Below, piece by piece: positions 8,913 to 17,507 of a stretch of DNA of 64,000 nucleotides. Within the stretch, counting starts at the first letter, position 1. Every line of letters starts with the position of its first letter. The DNA is from Kiritimatiellia bacterium. Its GTDB lineage: Bacteria; Verrucomicrobiota; Kiritimatiellia; UBA8416; YA12-FULL-48-11. The DNA lies in the NCBI GenBank assembly GCA_028716365.1, contig JAQUPZ010000002.1, positions 769,005-833,004 on the forward strand. Direction: 5' to 3'. The notes below the pieces were generated by a model, which saw nothing but the letters and a program-made list of their open reading frames with translations, made no database searches and had not been told where the DNA came from. Made by a program: the position numbers and the translations under genes.

Positions 8913-9396
8913 CGAAGAAGCAATCAAATCGGAACTGACAGGCAAGTTTGTATTCCTTGCCGACAAAATCGTCATCAAGAGGGAACGCCGGATTTTTGCC
9001 GATGTACCACAGGCTCATTTCCGTGAAGTATTTGAACATGCTGCGAAAAAAATGGATTTCGTACATCTCTGCATAATAACCGGACTGGATGACGGTGATA
9101 ATCTGCTCTTTATCTATCATCTTTCAAAGATGGATGGGACAACGCTGAACCTTAAGACAACTGTGCCAAAGAGTAATCCGGTCATAAAGACAATTACGGA
9201 CATCTTCCCGGGAGGAGTTATATACGAACGTGAGTTAATTGATCTGCTCGGCGCAAAGGTTGAAGGAATCCCGCCCGGGAAACGGTATCCCCTTCCCGAT
9301 AACTGGCCGGCAAATCAATATCCGCTTCGCAAGGACTGGAACCCTTCAATGCTGGAAGGCAAGGATGGTCGGAAAGAAGAGGTTAAAAATGGCTAA
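8905..9396 (+). CDS. NuoC-like subunit of the hydrogenase (30-kDa subunit family)
   Basis: 163 residues, soluble. The C-terminal part contains VIYERELIDLLGAKVEGIPPGKRYPLPDNW (split here only for description), which matches the ExEIxDLfGi...H/RYPLPDdWP signature of the respiratory-chain 30-kDa subunit (NuoC, MbhK, HycE N-terminus). It scaffolds the large subunit next to the proximal iron-sulphur cluster. It overlaps the genes on both sides by 8 nt, so the B-, C- and D-like proteins are translationally coupled, as expected for subunits that assemble together. Confidence 0.8.
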   Translation: MANEEAIKSELTGKFVFLADKIVIKRERRIFADVPQAHFREVFEHAAKKMDFVHLCIITGLDDGDNLLFIYHLSKMDGTTLNLKTTVPKSNPVIKTITDIFPGGVIYERELIDLLGAKVEGIPPGKRYPLPDNWPANQYPLRKDWNPSMLEGKDGRKEEVKNG

Positions 9397-10609
9397 AGTA
9401 ACTATTCCGATAGGTCCTCAACATCCGGCACTTAAAGAGCCGGAGAGTTTTATCGTTACTCTCAACGGGGAAAAGATCACCAACCTTGACATGCGACTTG
9501 GTTACAACCACAGGGGAATCGAAAAAGCCTGCGAAGCACGCACATACGTACAGGATGTATATCTCATCGAACGTGTCTGTGGAATCTGTTCGCATTCACA
9601 CTCCACATGTTTTGTACAGGCGGTTGAAGAAATTGCCGGTTTGCAAATTCCTTCACGCGCCACCTACATACGCACGCTGATTGCCGAACTTGAACGTATA
9701 CACAGCCATCTTCTCTGGCTCGGTGTTGCCGGACATGAAATTGGATTTGATACACTTCTCATGTATACATGGCGTGACCGCGAAGCTGTGATGGATACGT
9801 TTGCCGCTCTCACCGGTAACCGCGTCAATTATGGTATGAATACCATTGGGGGAGTTCGCCGTGACTTCACAAAGGAACAACTTGCCGATGTTCTCAAGGT
9901 AATTGACATCTGCGAAGAGCGAACAAAGTACTATATCGAAGTGTGCACGCAGGAACCAACGGTAATCAACCGCCTGAGCGGTGTGGGTTATCTCTCCCAC
10001 GAAGATGCCATGAGGCTGGGTACAATTGGTCCCACCGGACGGGCGTCGGCAGTGGACAAGGATGTCCGCCGGGATGATCCTTACCTGGCTTACAAGGACC
10101 TTTCTTTTAATGTCATTACGGATACCCATAACGATGTATTCGGTCGTGCCGTGGTCCGCGTGTTGGAATTGATGGAATGTTACAAGATGGTTCGTGAAAT
10201 CATCGCCAGGATGCCCGACGGCCCTGTAACTGTAAAAGCACCCCGCAAGATTCCTGCAGGGGAAGCATTCAGCCGTTACGAGGCGCCACGCGGGGAAGAT
10301 ACACACTTTGTTAAAGCCAATGGTACCGACAAACCTGAAAGAGTGAGGGTAAGGGCCCCAACGATGGCAAACCTTCAGTCAGTTGCAAAGATGCTTGAAG
10401 ATAACAACCTCGCAGACCTTCCAATCGCGATTGCAGCCATTGACCCATGCTTCTCATGTACCGACCGCATGATCGGGGTAAAAAACGCCGGGGGTATAAA
10501 AGACACTGTCCGCTGGGATGACCTCCGTAATTACAGTATCAAATGGTACAGGCAACAGGGAATCGATTTTACAGGCTTGAACAAGAAAATGGCAAATAGA
10601 CAGGAGTAA
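9389..10609 (+). CDS. [NiFe] hydrogenase large subunit, group 4 (NuoD-like)
   Basis: 406 residues from the ATG at 9389 (8-nt overlap with the preceding gene, GAAGAGG upstream); longer upstream frames only read through the NuoC-like gene. Both nickel-iron motifs are intact: ERVCGICSHSHS near the N-terminus (C64, C67) and DPCFSCTDR near the C-terminus (C354, C357). NuoD and Ehr-type relatives have lost these, so this is expected to be a true hydrogen-evolving or hydrogen-oxidising site. About 46 residues follow DPCxxCxxR, consistent with a tail removed by the maturation protease encoded at the end of the cluster. Confidence 0.9.
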   Translation: MAKVTIPIGPQHPALKEPESFIVTLNGEKITNLDMRLGYNHRGIEKACEARTYVQDVYLIERVCGICSHSHSTCFVQAVEEIAGLQIPSRATYIRTLIAELERIHSHLLWLGVAGHEIGFDTLLMYTWRDREAVMDTFAALTGNRVNYGMNTIGGVRRDFTKEQLADVLKVIDICEERTKYYIEVCTQEPTVINRLSGVGYLSHEDAMRLGTIGPTGRASAVDKDVRRDDPYLAYKDLSFNVITDTHNDVFGRAVVRVLELMECYKMVREIIARMPDGPVTVKAPRKIPAGEAFSRYEAPRGEDTHFVKANGTDKPERVRVRAPTMANLQSVAKMLEDNNLADLPIAIAAIDPCFSCTDRMIGVKNAGGIKDTVRWDDLRNYSIKWYRQQGIDFTGLNKKMANRQE

Positions 10610-10619
10610 GAACAGAAAT

Positions 10620-11558
10620 ATGTCAGCGTTGCTTTTGATATTGTTTCTCATACTGGAATTTCTATTTCTTGGTTTTCTAGGTATGGCGGTTGAGTTTATT
10701 GACCGTAAGCTTTACGCCAGAATGCAGAACAGGATTGGCCCACCCTGGTTCCAGCCTTTTGCCGACTTTGTAAAACTAGTGGCTAAGGAGGATATAATTC
10801 CGGAAGAAGCAAATCCGATGATGTTCAAGCTTATGCCTGTACTGGCACTGACTGCGGTTTTCACCGCCTTCCTGCACATTCCGTTGTGGGATTCGACACC
10901 CCTTATCTCATTTAATGGCAGTGTGATTGTCATTGTTTATCTCCTGACAATACCAACACTGACATTCTTCCTTGGCGGCTGGCACTCTACATCACTCTTT
11001 TCCATGATAGGAGCAGTCCGTACATTAACCCAGTTATTTGCTTACGAAGTTCCGCTTCTTCTATCAGTTCTGGCGCCTGCCATTCTGGCTCATACATGGT
11101 CAATAGAGGAAATGAGCGAATTCTACAGCAAGAACCCGTTGTTCGCTTTAACAAATGCAATAGGTTCCATCGTTGCCATGATTGCTCTTCAGGGTAAATT
11201 GGAACGTGTACCTTTTGACATGCCTGAAGCCGAAACAGAAATTGTCGGTGGAACATTTACAGAATACAGCGGTAGACTCCTGGCGATGTTCAGGCTGGCA
11301 ATTGACATGGAAACAGTTGTTGGCGCCTCCCTTATAGTGGCAGTATTCCTGCCATTTGGGCTCCATTCCGGACCCTTAATTGGATTTGTGCTCTATCTGG
11401 CAAAAATATTACTCGTCATTCTGCTTCTTGCTCTCCTCCGTACCGTGACAGCCAGATTAAGAATTGAACAAATGGTTGTGTTCTGCTGGAAGTATCTTGC
11501 CCCGGCGGCGTTGGTTCAGATTATTATTAGCCTTACATTAAATTGGATTATCAAATAA
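10620..11558 (+). CDS. NuoH-like membrane subunit of the hydrogenase (HycD/EchB/MbhM type)
   Basis: 312 residues with about eight helices. Signature segments are EFIDRKLYARMQNRIGPP (about residues 25-42; in NuoH ERKxxARxQxRxGPN), RTLTQLFAYEVPLLLS (about 132-147) and PFDMPEAETEIVGGTFTEYSG (positions about 197-217), the acid-rich loop where the hydrophilic and membrane arms meet. This subunit couples the nickel-iron/iron-sulphur module to the ion channels. The stop shares bases with the next start (TAATG at 11556-11560). Confidence 0.85.
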   Translation: MSALLLILFLILEFLFLGFLGMAVEFIDRKLYARMQNRIGPPWFQPFADFVKLVAKEDIIPEEANPMMFKLMPVLALTAVFTAFLHIPLWDSTPLISFNGSVIVIVYLLTIPTLTFFLGGWHSTSLFSMIGAVRTLTQLFAYEVPLLLSVLAPAILAHTWSIEEMSEFYSKNPLFALTNAIGSIVAMIALQGKLERVPFDMPEAETEIVGGTFTEYSGRLLAMFRLAIDMETVVGASLIVAVFLPFGLHSGPLIGFVLYLAKILLVILLLALLRTVTARLRIEQMVVFCWKYLAPAALVQIIISLTLNWIIK

Positions 11559-11968
11559 TGAACAAACCCGGTAAAATGGTAGTTGAAGTACTTCAAAATG
11601 CAATGCGTGATCCGGTTACAATCACATATCCTGCAACAAAATTTGTCATGCCTGATAAATTCAGAGGCAAGATCAAGTTCTTTTCTGAAAAATGTATAGG
11701 CTGCAAATCTTGTGAACGTGATTGCCCTTCCAATGCAATACATATAACCAAGGTCGGCGAAAAAATGTTCCAGGCCGATTTTGACCTTGATAAGTGTATT
11801 TACTGCGCCCAATGCGTGGATTCATGTCCAAAGGACGCGCTGGAAGCAACAGGTGACTACGAACTGGCCCAGCTCAATCGTTCTAAATTCAGGATTACCT
11901 ATAATGCCGTCGCAAAGAAAACCGAGCCAGCACCAGCTGCTAAAGAACCTGAAAAAAAACCTGCTTAA
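11558..11968 (+). CDS. NuoI-like ferredoxin subunit of the hydrogenase, two [4Fe-4S] clusters
   Basis: 136 residues beginning MNKPGK at 11558, chosen because the ATG overlaps the preceding stop. Two classical cluster motifs are visible: CIGCKSCERDCP at about residues 46-57 and CIYCAQCVDSCP at about 85-96, as in NuoI, HycF, EchF and MbhN. It would accept electrons from a soluble ferredoxin, since no NADH-binding NuoE/F/G genes are present. The C-terminal 25 residues are rich in Ala, Pro, Lys and Glu and probably flexible. Confidence 0.85.
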   Translation: MNKPGKMVVEVLQNAMRDPVTITYPATKFVMPDKFRGKIKFFSEKCIGCKSCERDCPSNAIHITKVGEKMFQADFDLDKCIYCAQCVDSCPKDALEATGDYELAQLNRSKFRITYNAVAKKTEPAPAAKEPEKKPA

Positions 11969-12464
11969 CGCCACAAGAATAGCAGTCATCGGTGTAGGAT
12001 CGGAACTCCGTGGCGATGACGTTGCAGGTGTGTTAGTTGCCAAAGCCATTCAGAAATCCAAGGAACGATCTGCCAACCTCAAGGCATTCGTCGGCTGTAC
12101 TGCCCCGGAAAACATTACCGGTGAAGTTTGTCGTTATCTTAAGAAGGCTGAAGGCAAATCCGCGCATATTATCCTTGTTGATGCAGCACAAATGGACATG
12201 CAATATGGGAGCACAAAAATTCTTGAGGCAGAAGCCATTTCAGGAACCTCTTTTTCTACTCACGTGCTTCCCCTCGCAATCCTGATCGCCTATTTCCAAA
12301 AGCAGATTGATTGCAGCATTTCTGTCATTGGTATCCAGCCAAAAGATACCTCATTCGGCAACAAACCTTCCAAAGAGGTTATTCATGCTATTGATATTGT
12401 TGCTTCCACCATTATCCGTGCAATTCCCGGATGTCCTCGCGCCAGCAGGAAGCAACGAAAATAA
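11904..12464 (+). CDS. Hydrogenase maturation endopeptidase (HycI family), start uncertain
   Basis: The family core IGVGSELRGDDVAG begins about 20 residues into the 186-residue frame from ATG 11904. GDD supplies the first nickel-sensing acidic residue, VDAAQMD the second, and the histidine in STHVLPLAIL the third; these bind nickel in the precursor and direct cleavage of the large-subunit tail. The frame extends upstream to 11781 inside the ferredoxin gene. Family members usually start a few residues before the IGVG core, so a CTG near 11949, inside the end of the preceding gene, is also possible. It is the last gene of the hydrogenase cluster; general hyp maturation genes are not in the window. 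Confidence 0.8.
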   Translation: MPSQRKPSQHQLLKNLKKNLLNATRIAVIGVGSELRGDDVAGVLVAKAIQKSKERSANLKAFVGCTAPENITGEVCRYLKKAEGKSAHIILVDAAQMDMQYGSTKILEAEAISGTSFSTHVLPLAILIAYFQKQIDCSISVIGIQPKDTSFGNKPSKEVIHAIDIVASTIIRAIPGCPRASRKQRK

Positions 12465-12476
12465 CGGATCCAGGCA

Positions 12477-12797
12477 ATGAATAAAACATGTGGTGACACA
12501 AACTTTTCCTGCCAGCGTTGCGGCACATGTTGCCGCTGGTCAGGACATGTTCTACTTACGCAGCAGGATATTAAAACATTATCTTCCACACTTGGAATGA
12601 ACGAAAATAATTTCATTCAGTGTCATACAAACATTACTGTTAACAGGGCCCAACTCAGTCTTACAGAACAAGCCGATGGTGCCTGTTGTTTCCTGACCGA
12701 AAACAACCTTTGTAGTGTCTATGCATCTCGCCCTCAGCAATGCAGGGATTTTCCACATGGCTGGCATGTCAGTGGTTGTCCACAAATGCATAACTGA
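12477..12797 (+). CDS. YkgJ-family cysteine-cluster protein
   Basis: 106 residues starting 12 nt after the protease stop, so probably co-transcribed with the hydrogenase genes. Cysteines follow the YkgJ (CxxCxxCC) pattern: FSCQRCGTCCRW at residues about 10-21, then ACCFL, LCSVYASRPQQCRDFP at about 79-94 and a final SGCP. These proteins bind zinc or an iron-sulphur cluster; their task is not established. Position next to the hydrogenase suggests, but does not show, a role in its assembly. Confidence 0.7.
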   Translation: MNKTCGDTNFSCQRCGTCCRWSGHVLLTQQDIKTLSSTLGMNENNFIQCHTNITVNRAQLSLTEQADGACCFLTENNLCSVYASRPQQCRDFPHGWHVSGCPQMHN

Positions 12798-12882
12798 CGA
12801 AAAAACGGGAAAGGTCTCTGTTCCCAATCTTTATAATTATCCAGCTTTTATTCATTCGATTAACAACTGCTCCCACACTTCT

Positions 12883-13782
12883 TTATTGCCTGTATACGGA
12901 ATACAATACTATTGCCACAACCATGAGTACTGCCGCCGCTATCCGTTTCCATAACACACCCCTGCTGAGCGGTTTTTCGATATGATCCATACCCAATTCC
13001 GCAACAATGACTCCCAACCAGATCGAAATAATCCCGCGCGTCGCCTGGACAACAGAAGCAAATATCAGGTTTATCATGACAATCGACCAATAAAAGAGAA
13101 ACATACTGGCAAACCAGGCAACAGCATGAGGAAATGCCAGTACCCATGCGCGGCGTTTAGGCAACCCCGTCTTGAACAACATTAGTCCACCACACACACC
13201 ACAGAGAATATACGACATGCAAACCCCGATAAACGGTCCCCTGTCACCAGCCGGCGCCAACACTATCAGCATATCCCTGATGTTCATGTCAGAGAATGAA
13301 TAACCGGTAACCGTAAGTGTTACAAAAACCATCGCCTTTAATGGGATTCGACCGCCGATCTCATTCAGGAAAAAAGCTGCTGAGCCACTCATCACCACGG
13401 CAAGCCAGTTCTGCCAGTGTAAATGTTGTTTACCCATCGCAGTTGCCAGTAAGGCAAGCACGACCACTTTCAGGCCAAGGAGTGGTGAAATCCGGGAAGC
13501 TTCAACCCGTTTTAATGCTGCAAATAAAACAGCTTGCGCAGTAAAATAGAACCCTGCCGTACCAATTGCAGGAATAACAGCTGCTTTTAAAGCTGGAAAA
13601 TCCTGCCGTACACACAGGAAAGGAAGAATCACAAGAGACATCAACCCCATCAAAATATGAGAAACAGCCAGCAGAAGTCGCCAGTCATCACCACATTCTT
13701 TAATGAATCTGCGGGAAAAGAGATATGAAAGAGATTGGGAAAGCGATGCCCCTATACCAAGAATTATTCCCAAAATAACCAT
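12883..13782 (-). CDS. EamA/DMT-superfamily membrane transporter
   Basis: 299 residues with about ten hydrophobic helices arranged as two similar halves, the layout of EamA drug/metabolite exporters. The N-terminal half begins MVILGIILGIGASLSQSLSY, and the second half opens at about residue 150 (LKAMVFVTLTVTGYSFSD). A substrate cannot be inferred. It lies alone on the minus strand, convergent with the YkgJ-like gene and divergent from the phosphoesterase. The 85 bases at 12798-12882 between the convergent stops hold nothing I can name. Confidence 0.7.
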   Translation of the reverse strand: MVILGIILGIGASLSQSLSYLFSRRFIKECGDDWRLLLAVSHILMGLMSLVILPFLCVRQDFPALKAAVIPAIGTAGFYFTAQAVLFAALKRVEASRISPLLGLKVVVLALLATAMGKQHLHWQNWLAVVMSGSAAFFLNEIGGRIPLKAMVFVTLTVTGYSFSDMNIRDMLIVLAPAGDRGPFIGVCMSYILCGVCGGLMLFKTGLPKRRAWVLAFPHAVAWFASMFLFYWSIVMINLIFASVVQATRGIISIWLGVIVAELGMDHIEKPLSRGVLWKRIAAAVLMVVAIVLYSVYRQ

Positions 13783-13960
13783 TTTTCCCTATTTAAATTG
13801 TTTTCCTGCCATAACTTCGATTACCAATTTATCCGACACTGAATAACCCATCTACTTTGATTCTTTCAAAAACTATGCCTCGACTTCGAGTCTTTTCTTC
13901 CCTCTTGTCCATATTCAGCTATATTACATTCTTCATTATTATCTTCTGGGAGATTAACAA

Positions 13961-15430
13961 ATGCGTTACGCGCTGGTTTCTGATATTCATGCCAATCTTC
14001 AGGCTTGGAATGCCGTGCTTCTGGACATTCGCAGTCTTGGCGCTGATCAGATAATCTGCCTTGGCGATATAGTCGGATATGGACCTAACCCCAGCGAGGT
14101 TCTTCAGTCCGTACATTCCAGTATTGATCATATCATTTTGGGAAACCACGACGCTGTTGCATGTGGCAAAATAGACTCATCGGAGTTTTACGACGAAGCC
14201 CAGAAAATCATCAACTGGACCATCAACCAAATCAACGACAAAGCAAAGAATTTCCTTCGATCTTTACCACTGACACTTGCCGGCGAATCATTCCGTTGTT
14301 CCCACGGTGATTTTTCCGATCCCGGTGCGTTTAACTATATTATTGAACCCAAGGAAGCCTTGGCCTCATGGAAAGCAGTACCGGACCAACTCCTTTTCGT
14401 GGGGCACACACATGAGCCCACCATTCATCTTCTTGGCCAAAGCGGTACTCCTCATCTGGTCAAGCCACAGAACTTCCAAATCGAACCAGAAAAACGCTAC
14501 ATAGTGAACGTTGGCTCCGTGGGTCAACCCCGGGACAAAGACGCCAGGTCATGTTATTGTATTTACGACACAAAAAACAACCTGGTGATATGGAGGCGTG
14601 TCCCTTTTGACATCGATGCATTTCGGACCGCACTGCATGATGCCGGTATTTCTGAGAAATCCAGCCATTTCCTGCGACGGGATCCCCGAAAAGACATGCC
14701 TCCCATACGCGAAATGATAAATTTCACACCGGCAGTGACTCCAGACAAGGCGGTAAAGGATACTGTTCAGGTTCAGCAGCTTAAGATCCTAAAGCGAAAC
14801 ATAAAGATGTGGAAAATTCTTGCCGTCCTGGCACTGGTTACAGGAATAACGGCAGTATCGTTTTTCGGTTATTCATGGTGGAAGTATAAAAACCGTTCGA
14901 TCGTAATACTTGATCCGATATCAACTGTTATAAACAGTAACACCTATACCGCGAACACAAACATGCTGACATTCCCTTCAGCAACAACCACGGGAAACGG
15001 AATTCCTGGTTGGAACATCAAACTCGGTGATAAAACACAACAAAGTATAAAATACGAAATTAATCATCCTGATGGCAGAATTTTTACGTTATCATCAAAG
15101 ACACGAATTAACGAAATAAACTTGATATCCTGCTCTGTAAAGGCTAACGCCCACAAGAAGATGTGTTTCGAGGCGCTCTTCAGAAAGGCCCCGTCTTTCA
15201 GCGGTACCGTCGCAGCGGTAATTTCCGTTATACGGAAAAACAATGACAAAGAAGAATTGATTGATCCATATGTGACAAAAGCTCCTACCCAGATCAGACA
15301 GGGTGGCTGGGTTATGGCGAAGCAAACATTTGAATTACCTGCCAACACAGTTTCCCTGCGACTTCATATCCGTGGAACCTTCACAGGGGAAGTCCTTCTT
15401 AAAAACATTTCTCTTGAAAATAAGGAATGA
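13961..15430 (+). CDS. Metallophosphoesterase fused to a membrane helix and an outer domain
   Basis: 489 residues. Residues 1-240 form a calcineurin-like phosphoesterase of the YfcE/diadenosine-tetraphosphatase type, with metal ligands in SDIHANLQA, GDIVGYGP, GNHDAV, SHGD and GHTHEP. A linker leads to one hydrophobic helix at about 280-303 (ILAVLALVTGITAVSFFGY) followed by KYKNR, and the last 180 residues look like a beta-sandwich that ends in a segment typical of carbohydrate-binding-type folds. The helix has no preceding signal, so the enzyme probably faces the cytoplasm and the sandwich the periplasm. The combination is unusual. The AT-rich 13783-13960 region carries its promoter. The tRNA-Pro gene follows. 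Confidence 0.75.
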   Translation: MRYALVSDIHANLQAWNAVLLDIRSLGADQIICLGDIVGYGPNPSEVLQSVHSSIDHIILGNHDAVACGKIDSSEFYDEAQKIINWTINQINDKAKNFLRSLPLTLAGESFRCSHGDFSDPGAFNYIIEPKEALASWKAVPDQLLFVGHTHEPTIHLLGQSGTPHLVKPQNFQIEPEKRYIVNVGSVGQPRDKDARSCYCIYDTKNNLVIWRRVPFDIDAFRTALHDAGISEKSSHFLRRDPRKDMPPIREMINFTPAVTPDKAVKDTVQVQQLKILKRNIKMWKILAVLALVTGITAVSFFGYSWWKYKNRSIVILDPISTVINSNTYTANTNMLTFPSATTTGNGIPGWNIKLGDKTQQSIKYEINHPDGRIFTLSSKTRINEINLISCSVKANAHKKMCFEALFRKAPSFSGTVAAVISVIRKNNDKEELIDPYVTKAPTQIRQGGWVMAKQTFELPANTVSLRLHIRGTFTGEVLLKNISLENKE

Positions 15431-15439
15431 CGCAAGTTA

Positions 15440-15467
15440 TTGACACTCCGAACTTATAAGGTAAAGT
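15440..15467 (+). promoter_or_regulatory. Promoter of tRNA-Pro(CGG)
   Basis: TTGACA at 15440-15445, a 16-base spacer and TAAAGT at 15462-15467 give a reasonable sigma-70 type promoter ending 21 nt before the mature tRNA 5' end. Confidence 0.45.
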
Positions 15468-15488
15468 ACATGTTTTATCCAATTCTGG

Positions 15489-15565
15489 CGGGGTGTAGCG
15501 CAGCCTGGTAGCGCGTTTGGTTCGGGACCAAAAGGTCGAGGGTTCAAATCCCTCCGCCCCGACCA
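15489..15565 (+). tRNA. tRNA-Pro(CGG)
   Basis: 77 nt folding as a standard cloverleaf: acceptor 5' arm CGGGGTG pairs with CGCCCCG (one G-U), the D arm GCGCAGCCTGGTAGCGC, an anticodon loop TTCGGGA giving anticodon CGG, T-loop GGTTCAAATCC, discriminator A and an encoded CCA at 15563-15565. C1-G72 pairing is typical of bacterial proline tRNAs. A second isoacceptor (GGG) lies at 45865-45941. Confidence 0.93.
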
Positions 15566-15622
15566 TCCGCCGTCGTTCGCAAAGAGCGGACCATGGCGTG
15601 ATGACTTAGCCGAGGATTCTTT

Positions 15623-16510
15623 ATGAATCGGTATTTCGGTAAATTCCTGATATCGATAAATTTTCTCCTGTCTTCCGTATATTCACATGCCATAACGAAC
15701 AATCCTGTTATCTTTTCACAAAAAATGCCTGATGCTTCAGTATCAATGCCTTTAGTTTACTGGTTTGAGAAAAGAGATATACCACGACCAATTAAAATAC
15801 ATTTTCTCAGGATTGATCTGCAAAATCCGGATTACGAAATATTTACGATTATCAGTGATGATCCAGATGGAAATGGACCTGCAAATGCGAAGCTGGAAGA
15901 ACCTGAGAAATTGGCGGCAAAACACAATGCGCTGATTGCCGTTAATGCCAATGCTTTTCAAAGTTTAAAAGACAGGAAAACTGAAACAGACACTAACTGG
16001 TTTGTCGATAAGCCAATTCGTATAACAGGTTTGGCCATATCAAATGGAGTTGTAAGAAATAAATTCTCCGGCAATCATTTTTCATTTTGGATTGATTTTG
16101 ATGGTAAGCCCCATTTTGGCATTCCAGATGCAATAGACCAGGTAAAGAATGCCGTTTCCGACTGGTCTGGTTATCTCGTACACAAAAACAAAGTCATTGT
16201 TACCAGCAGAGAGAAACTTCATCCTCGCACGTTGCTGGGTCTTGACAAATCAAATCAATGGCTCTTTCTCGCAGTCATAGAAGGTAGACAGCCTGAAATC
16301 AGCGAAGGAATAAATATTTACGAATCTGCCGTTCTCATGAAAAGTATCGGCTGTAACGAAGCCATTGCATTAGATGGAGGCGGCAGTAGTATTATGCTGG
16401 TTAAGGATATGGCTTCTGATAAGCTAAGAATAGTTAACAATCCTTTCGGAGAGAAACCACGACCAGTACCGGTTATGCTGGGTGTCCGGGCAAAGACATC
16501 TCCAAGATAA
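15623..16510 (+). CDS. Secreted phosphodiester glycosidase-domain protein (NAGPA/DUF2233 family)
   Basis: 295 residues with an N-terminal signal peptide ([16 protein letters not shown], cut about residue 23). The NAGPA fold is recognised from INAFQ-like VNANAFQSL at about 110, PRTLLGLD at about 197-204, [10 protein letters not shown], then [13 protein letters not shown] at about 250-262 and RPVPVMLGV at the C-terminus. Relatives remove N-acetylglucosamine from phosphodiesters or act on exopolysaccharide and spore sugars. Its stop lies only 2 nt from the stop of the convergent infA. Substrate unknown. Confidence 0.75.
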   Translation: MNRYFGKFLISINFLLSSVYSHAITNNPVIFSQKMPDASVSMPLVYWFEKRDIPRPIKIHFLRIDLQNPDYEIFTIISDDPDGNGPANAKLEEPEKLAAKHNALIAVNANAFQSLKDRKTETDTNWFVDKPIRITGLAISNGVVRNKFSGNHFSFWIDFDGKPHFGIPDAIDQVKNAVSDWSGYLVHKNKVIVTSREKLHPRTLLGLDKSNQWLFLAVIEGRQPEISEGINIYESAVLMKSIGCNEAIALDGGGSSIMLVKDMASDKLRIVNNPFGEKPRPVPVMLGVRAKTSPR

Positions 16511-16512
16511 AA

Positions 16513-16734
16513 TCAATCCTTGTGTCTGTAACAGATCCGGCCTTTAGTGAGATCGTAAGGTGAAATCTGGACAGTAACCTTGTCCCCGGTGGTTATCTTG
16601 ATGAAATGTTTGCGCATCTTACCGGAAATATGGGCTAAAAGCTCATGACCATTTTCCAGCTTCACCATATACATGGTCGCAGGTAAAACTTTCGTTACCA
16701 TTCCGGTCACTTCTATGCAATCATCTTTACCCAT
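16513..16734 (-). CDS. infA: Translation initiation factor IF-1
   Basis: 73 residues starting MGKDDCIEV at 16734, with AAAGGA 5 nt upstream; a longer frame to 16821 exceeds the family size. The single OB-fold shows the family pattern: [31 protein letters not shown] in the first half and [21 protein letters not shown] in the second (given as landmarks). IF-1 occupies the ribosomal A site during initiation. It is the last gene of the trpS-to-infA run. Confidence 0.93.
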   Translation of the reverse strand: MGKDDCIEVTGMVTKVLPATMYMVKLENGHELLAHISGKMRKHFIKITTGDKVTVQISPYDLTKGRICYRHKD

Positions 16735-16832
16735 AAAATCCTTTAAGGACATCAAAAACACACGAACTATACATATACAATTGTCGACAGGCAATATCAA
16801 AAGCTGAATGACAGACGACACAGATGGAATGT

Positions 16833-17507
16833 CTATTTACGCAGTAACGGCTTCAGCCGCTCAAGAATAAAAGCTACCACCTGATCAATATTCATGGAAG
16901 TAGTATCAATAATTACAGCCCCTGGAGCAACCCGCAGGGGATCTAGTTTTCGGCCCTTGTCAATTGTATCACGACGTTTCAGAGATTCATTGACCTCGGA
17001 AAAAGTAACCTTTTCCACTCCGTCATGTATTTCCTGAAATCTCCTGCGCGCACGCTCTTCTTCCGAAGCGTCCAGATAGAATTTGTACTCAGTACCCGGA
17101 AACACGGCTGTCCCGATATCACGCCCCTCCATCACCAGGTTACCAAAACGATGCATATCCCTTAACCACGAAACCACTTGCGACCTTACAGCAGGCATTG
17201 CTGCGATTTTACTCACATTCTCATTGACCTCAACCGTACGAATTTCATTCTTTAGTTCGACTCCATCAATCTTGAAACGGACAGCACCAGCCGCCACGAA
17301 AAAGAAAATATCCACTGTTTTGAGCATTACAGCCACCTTGTCGGCATCCATGATACTCACACCTTCTTTCAGAACCTTCCAGGTAATACCCCTGTATAAC
17401 GAGCCTGAGTCCACATAAAGAAATTCCAATCCGGCAGCCACACGCTTTGCTACAGTGGACTTGCCAGATGCGGAAGGACCATCTATCGCCACAACCTTAT
17501 TAGTCAT
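16833..17507 (-). CDS. cmk: Cytidylate kinase
   Basis: 224 residues. The P-loop [14 protein letters not shown] lies at residues 7-20, followed by [10 protein letters not shown] (CMP-binding start) and the [11 protein letters not shown] motif at about 127-137, then [10 protein letters not shown] in the lid. It phosphorylates CMP and dCMP. It overlaps aroA by 8 nt, a neighbourhood (aroA-cmk) conserved in many bacteria. Confidence 0.95.
   Translation of the reverse strand: MTNKVVAIDGPSASGKSTVAKRVAAGLEFLYVDSGSLYRGITWKVLKEGVSIMDADKVAVMLKTVDIFFFVAAGAVRFKIDGVELKNEIRTVEVNENVSKIAAMPAVRSQVVSWLRDMHRFGNLVMEGRDIGTAVFPGTEYKFYLDASEEERARRRFQEIHDGVEKVTFSEVNESLKRRDTIDKGRKLDPLRVAPGAVIIDTTSMNIDQVVAFILERLKPLLRK

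Noticed and set aside
2457..11968. Respiratory complex I (NADH dehydrogenase)
   Set aside because: NuoE, F and G are absent, the large subunit keeps nickel-iron cysteines and a hydrogenase maturation protease follows.
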